Source: Plantago elongata (Eukaryota > Streptophyta > Magnoliopsida > Lamiales > Plantaginaceae). From it: a stretch of DNA of 29,475 nt. Under the pieces are notes generated by a model, which made no database searches, was not told where the DNA came from, and saw only the letters and a program-made list of their open reading frames with translations. The DNA lies in assembly GCA_036897095.1 (NCBI GenBank), contig JAYMSP010001710.1:1-29475 (forward strand), given 5' to 3'. A program made the position numbers and the translations under genes. Below, piece by piece: positions 10,955 through 21,655 of this stretch. Position 1 is the stretch's first letter. Every line of letters starts with the position of its first letter.

Positions 10955-13900
10955 ATGGCTCCGGTTGGATTGCCCCCAGGTTTCCGGTTCCATCCCACCG
11001 ATGAAGAGCTTGTGAATTATTACCTCAAGAGGAAAATCCACGGCTTGGAAATCGAATTGGACATTATTCCTGAAGTTGATCTTTACAAATGTGAGCCTTG
11101 GGAATTGGCAGGTTAGTTGTATATACTATGTATGGATCATTGTATGATCTAAAAACAATACGGTTTCTTGATTCATTAATTTACCAGAAATTCCATACTC
11201 AGAACTAGTGAATTAATGATATGCTGTTCATGATACATTGCACATCTGATGCACTAAATCACATTATAAAAGCCGAATTTTCAAATGTTATGAGAATTTA
11301 AATATGATCATTTTTTTTTTTTGAATTGAATTTTGTAGAGAAATCATTCCTGCCAAGCAGGGATCCTGAGTGGTACTTTTTCGGCCCAAGGGACCGTAAG
11401 TACCCAAATGGGTTCAGGACAAACAGGGCTACTAGAGCTGGGTACTGGAAATCGACAGGGAAAGACAGGCGTGTGAACAGCCAGAACCGAGCAATCGGGA
11501 TGAAAAAGACACTGGTGTACTACAGGGGGCGCGCGCCACAGGGAATCAGGACGGACTGGGTGATGCATGAGTACAGGCTTGATGATAAGGAATGTGAGGA
11601 TACTTCTGGTATCCAGGTACCATAGAATTAATTACAGTTCGAATAATAAGTAAATTTATACGGCATTAAAATTTTTACTCTGACATTATCACTACATCTA
11701 TTCACGTTGTTTTAACTTTATAACATTATTTGGATCTACACAATTTATGAAATCACACCTGGATTGCACAATTTGCACTTGTCAAATTCACATTTATAGA
11801 TGAAAATCATAAATAATTAATTTATATCCGGGGTACAATGGTTCAAATTTATTTATGTCATTTTCTCAGGGAGAATGATATTCTTTTTTCTCCTTTTACC
11901 TTATTGATAATATATATAAAATCCATTATATATTTGAATCTGCTTTGCAGAAAACTGCATAGCTTTTAAATGGTTTTGGAATTCACCATTCTGAGACAAA
12001 ATGTGATCAATTAATGGTGTGATCAAAATGTGACACATTTTTAATACAAAATCTAAAGTCTAATAATACTCCATTTATTAATGAATGGAATTATTAATTA
12101 CACTAGACTAGAAAGTTAAGGACTTTGAGAGGTCTATCATGGTCTCCCTTTCCTTTTCCTTCTTTTCAGCAATGATATTTCTTTCTGTAAATCAAACACT
12201 GCAATGTGTAGGTGTTAACTATCCCAAACCCTTTAAAAATATCATGGTTATTTCCTTTTGTACATTAAACATAAAGATTCGAAGAAATGAGGGTAGGAAC
12301 GTCTGGGAAATTAAATCTGTAATGTGTAGATATTAACTATTTCACGTCACTTGAAAATATCATAGACATGTTCTATAAGATACGCAACATAATCCCTTGA
12401 AAATGATCTTATGTGATAGTTGAGTCATTTCTGCGTATGTATATATCAATATAGATACAGATTCACCATTTGACAAATTAGAATTAAGCACAGACTTCCA
12501 GGTAAAAAAAAGCACTTACCTAGCTCTCCAATTTTTTCATCATCTCTTTTTACTCCTGTTAAAGATGTAGATAAAAAGCAAGATGCTTAAGTTAACATGT
12601 GCCATTGTTATCTTTAATCTTTATTCAAGGTAAAAAGTCCTATTTCCATCAGGATCCCTATTCTAACAAAACCATTTTTGCATTTGAATGGTTTCAAACT
12701 AACAAAACTCATTTGAATTTTATCTACTTGTATATATACATATATGGAACGTCTAGTGCATGGGATGCATGGCAAGTCCTAAATTTTTGTCACTTTAACT
12801 ATACAAAGCACTAGATTTCCAAACGATGTTCAATTTAGACGATGTTCTTTTTAACTAAAAATTACTAATTGAAGTAAGGTATAAATTAATTAAACATAAC
12901 TTAACTGAACTGATTAACAACTTCATAATTAACAATGATATATGTATATATTATTTATTATTCTTTACTTGCATACATAGGCCATAGAGATCTCTTGAGT
13001 GACAAAGTTCAGCTAAGCTTCACTTTGTCTTTCAAGAATGAGACAAAAGTAGAACCCTTCACTGTGACTGAATCTCAATGATATGATATCCCTATCACCC
13101 AATCATCAACTGTTTTGTTTTCACATCAAATGATTTTATAAGTGTCAGAAATCCTGATCTTAGATCACAGATTCTTAAAGAATTCATTTTCATTTTCATG
13201 GACCTAGCTAAAAAGTGCATGCTTCTCTTCACTTTCATTTTCATAACACAAGGTGTCGGCTACTTTTGCACTTTATTCTCCCTTCATATTTATACCTGAA
13301 TAAGCCAATCCATTCCCCCCCTTCCCAATTGTGTCACTAACTGAATTCCGCTTATAACTTTGTTTTCGTATTGTTTAGAAAAATCATGTGTTCTACAAAA
13401 TTTGAGGATGTTTGTTATACGCGGGAGCGACCATCTTCCTATTCAAATCGAACATTTTATACATAAATTTTTTTATTTCAATTGAAAAAGACCACTCAAA
13501 TTCTATCTCAATCAGTTACCTCGTAAATCTTTTTAGAAATCAATATATCATACACTAGAATTAATAGACTATTACAGTGGGATCCACCGCAAACATTGAG
13601 GGGCAAGATTGAATTCCGCTACAAGTGATCGATACAGAGAAAGATGAAACAGAAACACTAGCTTTTCAAGAAATTTTCTTATGCTTGCTACTTATATAGT
13701 ATATATTCTACTTTCTTTTGTCATCACTTTAATCTAACCATTGCCTGATATATGTGTATCAGCATCAGAATGAATCCTACAGCCCCTATTCTTGACCAAC
13801 AATTGTCAAGAACCAGCCTTTTTGCATGAAGCATCAGCCTTTTCCTCCATAACAAACAATGCTAACTAACTACTAACATCTTTTGGTGGCAGGACTCATA

Positions 13901-14162
13901 CGCGTTGTGTCGCGTTTTCAAGAAAAATGGCATCTGCTCTGAGGTGGAAGAGCAAGGTCAATCGAGCAACATCCCGTTGCTGGAGTATACGCAAGGGTTT
14001 GCAACAGGCGAGCACGAGACAATGTCGCCCGACTTTCCATTAGCATCATCTTCCAACATGTACATGGAGGAGGATAAGGAAGACAAGGATGAATCTTGGA
14101 TGCAGTTCATCACAGATGATGCATGGGGTGCTGAGGAAATGTCTCATGTGGCATTTACATGA
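10955..14162 (+). CDS. NAC057: NAC domain transcription factor, ANAC057-like
   Basis: Three coding exons (10955-11111, 11339-11616, 13893-14162) join in frame to 234 aa. This is a short NAC protein with a complete NAC domain at about residues 6-155. The subdomains are visible in order: [14 protein letters not shown], then [11 protein letters not shown], then [15 protein letters not shown] and the [21 protein letters not shown]-contact region, then [12 protein letters not shown] and WVMHEYRL, then [13 protein letters not shown]. The exon 1/2 and 2/3 junctions are where plant NAC genes are normally split. The C-terminal 80 residues are acidic and Ser-rich, ending with a [12 protein letters not shown] patch, and there is no membrane segment. 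From memory the closest Arabidopsis relative is At3g17730 (ANAC057), near ANAC045/086. Role: nuclear DNA-binding regulator; its targets cannot be read from sequence. Intron 2 is unusually long (2,276 bp). Confidence 0.93.
11617..13892 (+). other. Long NAC intron 2 (2,276 bp)
   Basis: No gene is seen inside. It contains a diverged direct repeat with a 118-bp period (12199 and 12317), an imperfect palindrome at 13001-13029, and a stretch near 12838-12910 that recalls the fold-back MITE at 14653. AT content is high and there is no open frame with family similarity. Confidence 0.7.
13001..13029. repeat. Imperfect palindrome in NAC intron 2
   Basis: Arms GACAAAGT and ACTTTGTC enclose a 13-base centre that itself holds AGCT and AAGCTT. 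The arms are short; a hairpin is possible but nothing shows function. Confidence 0.4.
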
Positions 14163-14647
14163 TCAAATCATTAAGATGTGGAAGGAGTTAATAACTTAAA
14201 AGTAGTACATTGATTACCACATATAGTGTTCATTGGGAAATTTCCCAAAAAGTTTGTGAAAGGATGTTCAAGTTCTTACATTGCATTCTAATGATCATAT
14301 ATCTCTGATCATTTAAATGTACTTAGATTAATTCAACTGCTTTTGTGAATTTGTGAATTTGTGAATTGTGACAGCCAAGCCAGGGATGTTATGGCTATAC
14401 AGAATTTGGTTCTCTGCACCTCTTTGTATGAGGTTTTGTTTGGAGTTTTGTTGTTAATATATACATGGCTGGCAATTGTTAGTACCATTTTGTCAATCAC
14501 AGTGAAATACCGTGCTATCCTGACGCATTTTCATACATGCATGGTACCTCTATCCCGGGTTGAATAGCATACCGGATGATTTTGGAAATCACCAGACCGC
14601 GAACTGTAGTTAGATGTCACTTGTTGGTACATAACTAGGGGTTTGTA
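14163..14647. other. NAC 3' UTR and flank
   Basis: No gene. A three-unit TTTGTGAA tandem repeat (14342-14365) lies in the probable 3' UTR. The open frame at 14361-14567 has no family features. Confidence 0.5.
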
Positions 14648-14755
14648 CTTAAGCTATGTTCTTTTCAACTGAAAATCATTAAGTTCAGTTTTATTAAGTT
14701 CAATTCAGACTATACCTTAGTTCAGTTTAATACAGTAAAAAGAACACAACCTTAA
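14648..14755. mobile_element. 98-bp fold-back MITE with CTTAA duplication
   Basis: The core 14653-14750 starts GCTATGTTCTTTTCAACTG and ends CAGTAAAAAGAACACAAC, which are imperfect reverse complements. CTTAA occurs directly on both sides (14648-14652 and 14751-14755). The interior is rich in TTCAGTT words. The superfamily is not determined; related stretches lie at about 1490-1609 and 12838-12910. Confidence 0.6.
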
Positions 14756-15481
14756 TTTATATCCAATTTAGTGAAGATCCAATTGGTAAATCTCAAGATC
14801 GGCCCAATACATCAGGCCCAACCCAGTCATTATTTCTCAAGATCGGCTCAGTTTACCAATTAATTAATCAAGCCCAGCCCAATGCATCTAAACCCATGTA
14901 GTTGATGGTCACTTTTGATCTGGGCTCCAATTGAAGCCCTCCATGTTTATTTATGCTCAAGGCCACTAGATGGTATGATTGGCCACAAGGTTATAAACTA
15001 GTTGATTTTAGTAAAAGTGATCAGTAAATTAATTAGCTAATAAAAGCGAATCAACTATTCGTTTGTTTTATTTATAAGTTTTCTGGACAAGAATAACGAA
15101 TAGGACAAGAATAACGAATAAATAGGTAGTTATATATATTTAAAATATAATCTCATCAAACTCACAAGTTATCCGATAAGTTAATGTTGAAAGGGGCGGA
15201 AGTGTTTAATAAACGAGACCGACTAATTATATGGAAGGGAAGAAGGAATATAGATCCATAGAAGCTATCATCATCATCATCATCATCATCACATGAGCTC
15301 CAAAAAAATTCTTTCCCTCCACTTTGTAAGGTAAGCTATAAACTAGAAAAGGCAAAATCTGAGATTTGCTTTAGTTCAGTTTGTAACAAACGTGGTTGAA
15401 TTCTTTTCTTCATCTTAGTTTCTGTTTTTGTCTTCTCCACACTCAGCCCCAAAGAATATTCCAATTACATTTCCAGACTAT
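14756..15481. other. Intergenic spacer before the sucrose synthase gene
   Basis: No gene. It holds an 18-bp perfect tandem duplication (GGACAAGAATAACGAATA at 15085-15102 and 15103-15120), a repeated CTCAAGATCGGC word near 14793 and 14837, and an (ATC)n microsatellite at about 15266-15291. Confidence 0.5.
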
Positions 15482-15489
15482 CTATATAA
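15482..15489 (+). promoter_or_regulatory. Candidate TATA box of the sucrose synthase gene
   Basis: CTATATAA lies about 85 bases upstream of the ATG at 15571, which would leave a leader of about 55 bases. Motif and distance only. Confidence 0.4.
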
Positions 15490-15570
15490 CCAACATGTCC
15501 CACTTCATTGTCCAAACAGAACAACACAACAAGATCATACCTTTTAAACCATTCCGTTTTCTTGCATATC

Positions 15571-18500
15571 ATGGCTTCAAGTTCAACTGCTGCAGTCGAT
15601 ACCATGCCCGATGCCTCGAGGCAAAGCCGGTATCATATGAAGCGATGTTTTGCCAGGTAACTAAACTCATCAGGCATGCTATGTAGTTACAACATTTTGC
15701 ATGTGTAATGTGTCTTTAGAAATTATAACTTGGAGTTGGACTCAGACTCGGTCTATTGATGTTTGCTACCTTTGAAATTCGACTAGTTTTAACGAAAGAA
15801 AGTGATTTTATGAAGGTTTATTGGAGCTGGGAAAAGGTTGATGAAGTTCCAGCACTTGAAGGAAGAGATGGAGCAGACAATCGAAGACAAGAACGAAAGG
15901 TCTAAGGTTTTGGAAGGTTCACTTGGTGACATCTTGAGTTCTACACAGGTTCTTGATCAATATATATATATGCAAACAAATGAATGCTATTATCCGATTT
16001 TTAACAATCTATAGAGGGAGTTGTTAAATTTATGCAAGTCTGCACAGGAAGCTGCTGTGGTGCCACCCAATGTTGCTTTTGCAATAAGGCATAACCCTGG
16101 TGTTTGGGACTATGTCAAGGTGCATGCTGATAATCTGTCTGTCGATATAATCACATCAACCGAATACTTGAAATTTAAGGACATGATCTTTGATGAGAAC
16201 TGGTATGTTCTACGAAATGAGAAGAAGCCATGAGTTAGTTGATTGAACTATGATAGATGAGACGGTATGATTTAACGTGTGCAATGCAGGGCGAAGGATG
16301 ATAACTCATTGGAAATTGATTTTGGAGCATTTGATGCCTCTACTCCACGGCTAGCTCTTTCGTCTTCAATTGGAAATGGACTTGGCTATGTGTCGAAATT
16401 CATGACTTCTACGCTCAGTAAGGATCCGGGGAGTATGAAGCCATTAATTGACTACTTGCTGACCCTGGAGCTACATGGAGAGGTAGGATGTACATACTGA
16501 ATAAAATCGGTCGATAAGAAAACCATGCTTAAGGTATACCTTCCAACTGATTCTAATGAAAATCAAATCCGCAGAAACTAATGATCAACGAGAGTGTTAA
16601 CAGCGCCGCCAATCTTCAAGCAGCACTTATAATGACAGATGTTTTCCTATCAGCACTCCCAGCTGAAACACCTTACGAGCATTTCGAGCGAAAGTAATGT
16701 CCTCAAGCAATATACCAAATCCATATATACTTCTTATCTGAGTAAAAAAGGTGTTATGCTAGTATCTAATTTAGTTATTCGACTGTGCTCAAAATTCCAG
16801 GCTTAAAGATCTGGGATTCGAGAAGGGCTGGGGTGATAATGCTGGGACAGTTAGGAAGAACATGAGGATACTTTCGGAAATACTTCAAGCTCCGGATCCT
16901 TCAAACATGGAAGCATTCATTAGTAGACTTCCTGCCATATACAAAATTGTTATCTTCTCAATTCATGGCTATTTCGGGCAAGCTGATGTTCTTGGTTTAC
17001 CTGATACTGGAGGCCAGGTGGTTTACATTCTTGATCAAGTAAAAGCTTTGGAAGAAGAACTTTTGCTGAGAATAAAGCAGCAAGGATTGAATGTGAAGCC
17101 TCAGATCCTTGTGGTGAGGTTACTAACAGAGTTTACAGAACACGTTTCTTCGAAAACTTTGAGAATATCATAAGATTCACGTTTGCATATACAGGTGACA
17201 CGTCTAATCCCCGATGCTAAAGGGAACACATGTAATCAAGAAATGGAGCCTATTGCTAATACATCACATTGCCATATACTGAGGATTCCATTCAACACGG
17301 CGGAAGGAGTTCTTGGACCATGGATCTCCAGATTCGATATATACCCCTACTTGGAGAGATTTTCTCAGGCATGTTAATTAGGCCATTACTTGGATAATAA
17401 GTTCTTGCATCAAGAACACATTCTTGTCTGTATTACCTGTTTTCTGATCTGCCATGTTGAATATAGGATTCTACTACAATGATACTTGAGCTAATGGGAG
17501 GTAAACCGGACCTGATTGTCGGTAACTACACAGATGGAAACTTAGTGGCTTCTCTGGTGGCCACCAAACTTGGAGTAACTCATGTCAGTATTAAGTATCT
17601 TCTTCTCCTAGTTTTTCACATGAAATGTGGCATGTGTTAAAGTGGTTATGCTTGCTTGGATATAGGCAACAATTGCTCATGCTCTGGAGAAGACAAAATA
17701 TGAAGATTCGGATGTGAAGTGGAAGGAACTGGACTCAAAGTACCACTTCTCTAGCCAATTCACTGGTGACATGATAGCTATGAATTCTGCTGATTTCATA
17801 ATAACCAGCACATATCAAGAAATTGCTGGAAGGTTAGTTCCTGTACTGTGCTTGATGTGATGAAAACTTCAAGTTTTCAGTCTGCTGAATATCATTGTCA
17901 TTGCAGCAAGAACCGGACAGGACAGTACGAAAGCCATGTGGCATTCACGATGCCAGGGCTTTGCAGGGTGGTGTCAGGCATCAACGTGTTCGATCCAAAG
18001 TTCAACATTGCTTCTCCAGGGGCTGATCAATCTGTGTATTTCCCATTCACTGAGAAACACCAGCGGTTTACTAAGTTTCAACCAGCAATTGAGGAATTGC
18101 TCTTCAGTAAAAATGACAATGATGAGCACATGTAAGTTTATGATCTTGCATTGTGATGACAATGCACCATTTATGCCTTTTAATGACTATATACAACTAA
18201 CTAGTGTATATTTAACTGAATATAAGCTATTGCTTTTTCTTCAACAGTGGACATCTTGCAGACAGAAAGAAACCAATAATTTTTTCAATGGCAAGACTTG
18301 ATACAGTGAAGAACATCACAGGATTGACCGAATGGTACGGAATGAACAAGAGACTGAGGAGATTAGTCAATCTTGTTATTGTTGGAGGATTCTTCGATCC
18401 AACAAAATCGAAAGACAGGGAAGAAATGGCTGAAATCAAGAAAATGCATGCTTTAATCGAAAAATACAAACTCAAGGGTCATATAAGATGGATAGCAGCT

Positions 18501-19467
18501 CAAACTGATAGATACCGCAACAGTGAACTCTATCGGTGTATTGCAGACACCAAAGGAGCATTTGTACAGCCTGCTTTATATGAAGCCTTTGGCCTAACTG
18601 TTATCGAAGCAATGAATTGTGGACTGCCTACATTTGCTACAAATCAAGGAGGGCCTGCTGAAATCGTAGTTGATGGAGTCTCAGGTTTCCACATTGATCC
18701 TAACAATGGGGAAGAATCAAGTAACAAGATTGTCAGTTTCTTTGAGAAGTGCAAGGGGGATGCTAAGTATTGGAGTGAAATGTCCCAAGGAGGTCTACAA
18801 CGAATAAACGAATGGTATGTACTTACATTCACTACTTAAATGTCATACAGTGGAATGCGATGACAGCGTGTTATGCATTCTCTTGGCAGCTATACCTGGA
18901 AGATATACGCGAACAAAGTCCTGAATATGGGATTGGTATATGGATTCTGGAGACAGATGAACAAAGAGCAAAAACATGCCAAGCAACGATACGTAGACAT
19001 GTTCTACAATCTCCAGTTCAGGAAACTGGTATGTAAACATCAATGCTACATATAACATGGAGATTTTATGACAACTATAATACAAAATTTCCATGTTTTC
19101 AGGCCAAGAATTTAACTATCCTGGGTGAAGAAAGCAAATCAGAAGGGCAACAGGAGACTCGAAAAAATCAAAATTCTTCATTAGCATCACAAGATCCTTC
19201 GGCAGCATCTGCAGAGGAAACAGGCTCAAAACAAAGGTAAGCAACAAGTCTGTCGTCTGATCTACACTCTTGTTCACAGTCGAAACTGCTGTGATCATTA
19301 CTGACAATTTGAACTACAGGGCTGAAGCTGGAACACATACATCAATGCAAAGGATGGATTTGTCAAGAATAACTAGTCCGCCGTGTTTCTGCCATTGGAT
19401 TTCCTTATGCCTCTCTTCCTCAATTGTTCTTTATGCTATGATGAAGATCTATGGGTGGTTCAAGTGA
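15571..19467 (+). CDS. SUS6: Sucrose synthase, SUS5/6/7 clade
   Basis: Fourteen coding exons: 15571-15656, 15816-15948, 16048-16202, 16290-16482, 16575-16693, 16801-17113, 17195-17368, 17467-17583, 17666-17832, 17907-18131, 18248-18814, 18890-19028, 19103-19236, 19320-19467. They join in frame to 889 aa. Function: reversible sucrose + UDP = fructose + UDP-glucose. The N-terminal regulatory domain ([18 protein letters not shown]) precedes the GT-B glycosyltransferase fold: [11 protein letters not shown] from residue 279, [24 protein letters not shown], and the E-X7-E motif EAFGLTVIE at 673-681. A C-terminal extension beyond the usual roughly 805-aa core, low-complexity then hydrophobic, marks the SUS6/7 type, which in Arabidopsis is tied to phloem sieve plates and callose. 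Intron 7 starts with GC rather than GT. AATAAA at 19681 is a possible poly(A) signal. No disabling change is seen. Confidence 0.95.
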
Positions 19468-19780
19468 TGTAGCTCAGTTTTACCAGGAGAAAAATAATGT
19501 TACATCAGTAACAAGAACTCATTCATCTTTTCTGTTTGTAGTGTTGAAACAAATTGATAGAGCAAAATCATCACCATTAGGTGAAATTGCCAAAAAGGAG
19601 ATTTCTATAGTTGACATGCAGTATGTGTCTGCTAGAGGCTTTACATTTCAGTTGTAACAACATAACTTAAATTTCAGAATAATAAATTATCTTGTGTCTC
19701 AGATTCTTTATATAAACTGAGAGTATAATGTACATATAACTATAAGATAGAATAAATATCTGAAGCTATTGATTTGAAGT

Positions 19781-19811
19781 ACTGTAATCTTTGTCTCGCT
19801 TCTTTTCGAAC
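19781..19811. repeat. Right-hand copy (3' of the galactokinase copy) of imperfect direct repeat
   Basis: TTTGTCTC-GC-TTCTTTTCGAAC here pairs with TTTGTCTC-AAT-TTCTTTTCAAAC at about 21309-21331, in the same orientation. The two copies bracket the galactokinase pseudogene. The differences include CG to CA, as expected from methyl-C decay. This is a candidate target-site duplication. Confidence 0.55.
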
Positions 19812-19829
19812 GGTTTCTACTAAAGGCAG

Positions 19830-21301
19830 TTACATATTGATGATAGCAGCACCGCCAGATGGCTTAGATGAAAAAATGTACACTCCAAGATCATCTTTCT
19901 TGATCACTCCCTTTTCGACTCTGGATTGATAGTACTGCTCTTTTAAGCTAAGGACAAATTCCGAAACCGTGTTTTCCTCAACCAAGGCAACAACGCAGCC
20001 ACCCCATCCAGCTCCGGTGAGCCTTGCTCCAACAGCACCATTGTCACGACAAGCTTTTACAAGCTCTTCTAACTCAGAACAGCTGCACTCGTACAATACG
20101 CTGCAACTGTGGTGACTCTCATTCATGAGGTCGCCAAGCTCCTTTAGTTTGTCTTCATCGCTCAACTCTGATGAAACAACATCTTTGAAAGCATATACAC
20201 GTCTAGATTCAGCATAGACATGAGCAGCTCTCTGGTGCAGCTTGAAATGCTTGGCAACCCTTAAAACGTCCATCGAAGAGGGTGATTTGGCAAATATTAC
20301 TTCTAGTTTCTACCAATGATCTTCTCGAGATCTACAGCGGTGTAAGGTTCTTCTTTCAAAAATTCCCTCACAGCAAGAACTGGATCAGAAGATCCATGTG
20401 TACCCGCAAACGATACAAACAATCCTTCAACATCCAATAACATCTTGACGTTCGCTATAGCTTCCTCAGTCTTCATCCCGAGCTTTATGGCCAGTAAAAT
20501 CGAAGCTAAACGACATTCAACAACTCGGTTATTGGAATTAGTTGCGGCAGCAACTGCTTTCTCAGACTTTGCCAATGAATGCGCTATGACGAATGTTCCA
20601 CCAGCAGGAAGCTGCACCTCAGTACCTCGAACCGGATTGAAATCAATGAGTGTTGTGAAACCAGCTTGTGCCATTACCGAAATCGCCTGATCCATGCCAC
20701 CGGACTGTGTGCCAATATGCCTTTCACACTCACATGTAAGCTGAGCAAGTTCTTTCTTCGAAAACTCCTGCTGTAAAACTGCCATTATCGCTATCGTAGA
20801 AGAGCAAACGAATGCAGCAGAGCTTGACAATGCTGATCCAGTCGGAACAGTTCCATCTACCACAACCTCAAGTCCAACCGTTGGACCAACATCAATCCCC
20901 TTTAATCTGGCATATTCATGAAAACCTTTGTATCCACATAGAAAATAGTGTCCCCATCTATGATTTTCCAAATCAATTTCTTGATCAGGATCAGCAGGGT
21001 AAGTACAAACAGGATACTTGTCATCCACATTCGCAATCCTAAGCAACTTTGCACCTTCTCCAGCTTCACATGTTCGTATAGCCACAATCGTGTCCTGCCC
21101 AATTGCCATTGGCAGCACGGAATATCCTTCATAATCGATGTGCTCGCCAATCAAATTCACCCCTCCTGGAGACCTGGCTTAGATTTCGAGCAAGTGACCG
21201 AACAACTGGAGGAACTTGGAGTTGAGCTTGTCGAATCGCGGTGCTGCGTTTGCAGGTCCGTAGAGAGGTTCTGGAGAATCAAAGACGGGAACGGGAAGTT
21301 C
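19830..21301 (-). pseudogene. GALK: Galactokinase pseudogene, probable retrocopy
   Basis: GHMP-kinase family; intact galactokinase makes galactose 1-phosphate from galactose and ATP. Read on the minus strand, the copy runs without introns from about codon 6 of a plant galactokinase (ELPVPVFDSPEPLYG) to its normal C-terminus ([12 protein letters not shown], stop ending at 19830). Galactose/ATP motifs are recognisable ([46 protein letters not shown]). Damage: no start codon, since an in-frame TGA lies 8 codons upstream of the first homologous codon; TAA at 21179-21181 where Tyr/Phe is expected before ARSPG; Gly (codon 21161-21163) in place of the catalytic Arg of SPGRVNLIGEH; Ala for Gly in the GSGLSSS loop; and loss of one base near 20307-20309 that shifts the frame, with stops following. 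The two remaining open parts are about 285 and 147 codons. It is convergent to the sucrose synthase gene. Expression or partial function cannot be excluded from sequence. Confidence 0.88.
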
Positions 21302-21331
21302 TTGATAATTTGTCTCAATTTCTTTTCAAAC
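21301..21331. repeat. Left-hand copy (5' of the galactokinase copy) of imperfect direct repeat
   Basis: Partner of the repeat at 19781-19811, abutting the point where galactokinase similarity stops (21299-21301). Its position exactly at the 5' truncation point favours a target-site duplication over chance. Confidence 0.5.
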
Positions 21332-21655
21332 TTGTTTTACGAATGGTAATAGTTTATTATTTATTATATGTAGTCCTATATTACATTTTCAGCTTTTAAT
21401 GTACATGTGAAGTGAAAAAAATAATATTAATTGCATTCCGGCTAAAATATAATTAACGTGGGATTAAAATTTTATGTTAACTTTACTATTAAACAAAATA
21501 ACGGTAAATTTTAAAATATTCTCCGAAAATGATATTTTTGTATAGTAATTATTAACTCGACTCAAGATAAATAAGCTCGAACTCGACTTATTTGGTTCGA
21601 GCGTTCGTAGAAGTTGAGCTTCTTGTCCAGATATTGCAAGCGGGGGAGGAAAGAA
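21332..21655. other. Spacer and likely promoter/leader of the RRM gene
   Basis: AT-rich until about 21590, then G/C-richer before the ATG at 21656. No clear TATA box was identified. Confidence 0.4.

Noticed and set aside
14361-14567. Hydrophobic 68-codon frame downstream of the NAC stop
   Set aside because: Lies in the likely 3' UTR with no recognisable domain. A membrane-anchored NAC form would need an unseen splice, and the NAC frame ends cleanly at 14160-14162.
19451-19657. Open frame overlapping the end of the sucrose synthase gene
   Set aside because: Wrong frame relative to the last exon; it is 3' UTR.
15571-21301. A sugar-nucleotide gene cluster (sucrose synthase beside galactokinase)
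   Set aside because: The galactokinase copy is broken and looks like an insertion, so adjacency is accidental.
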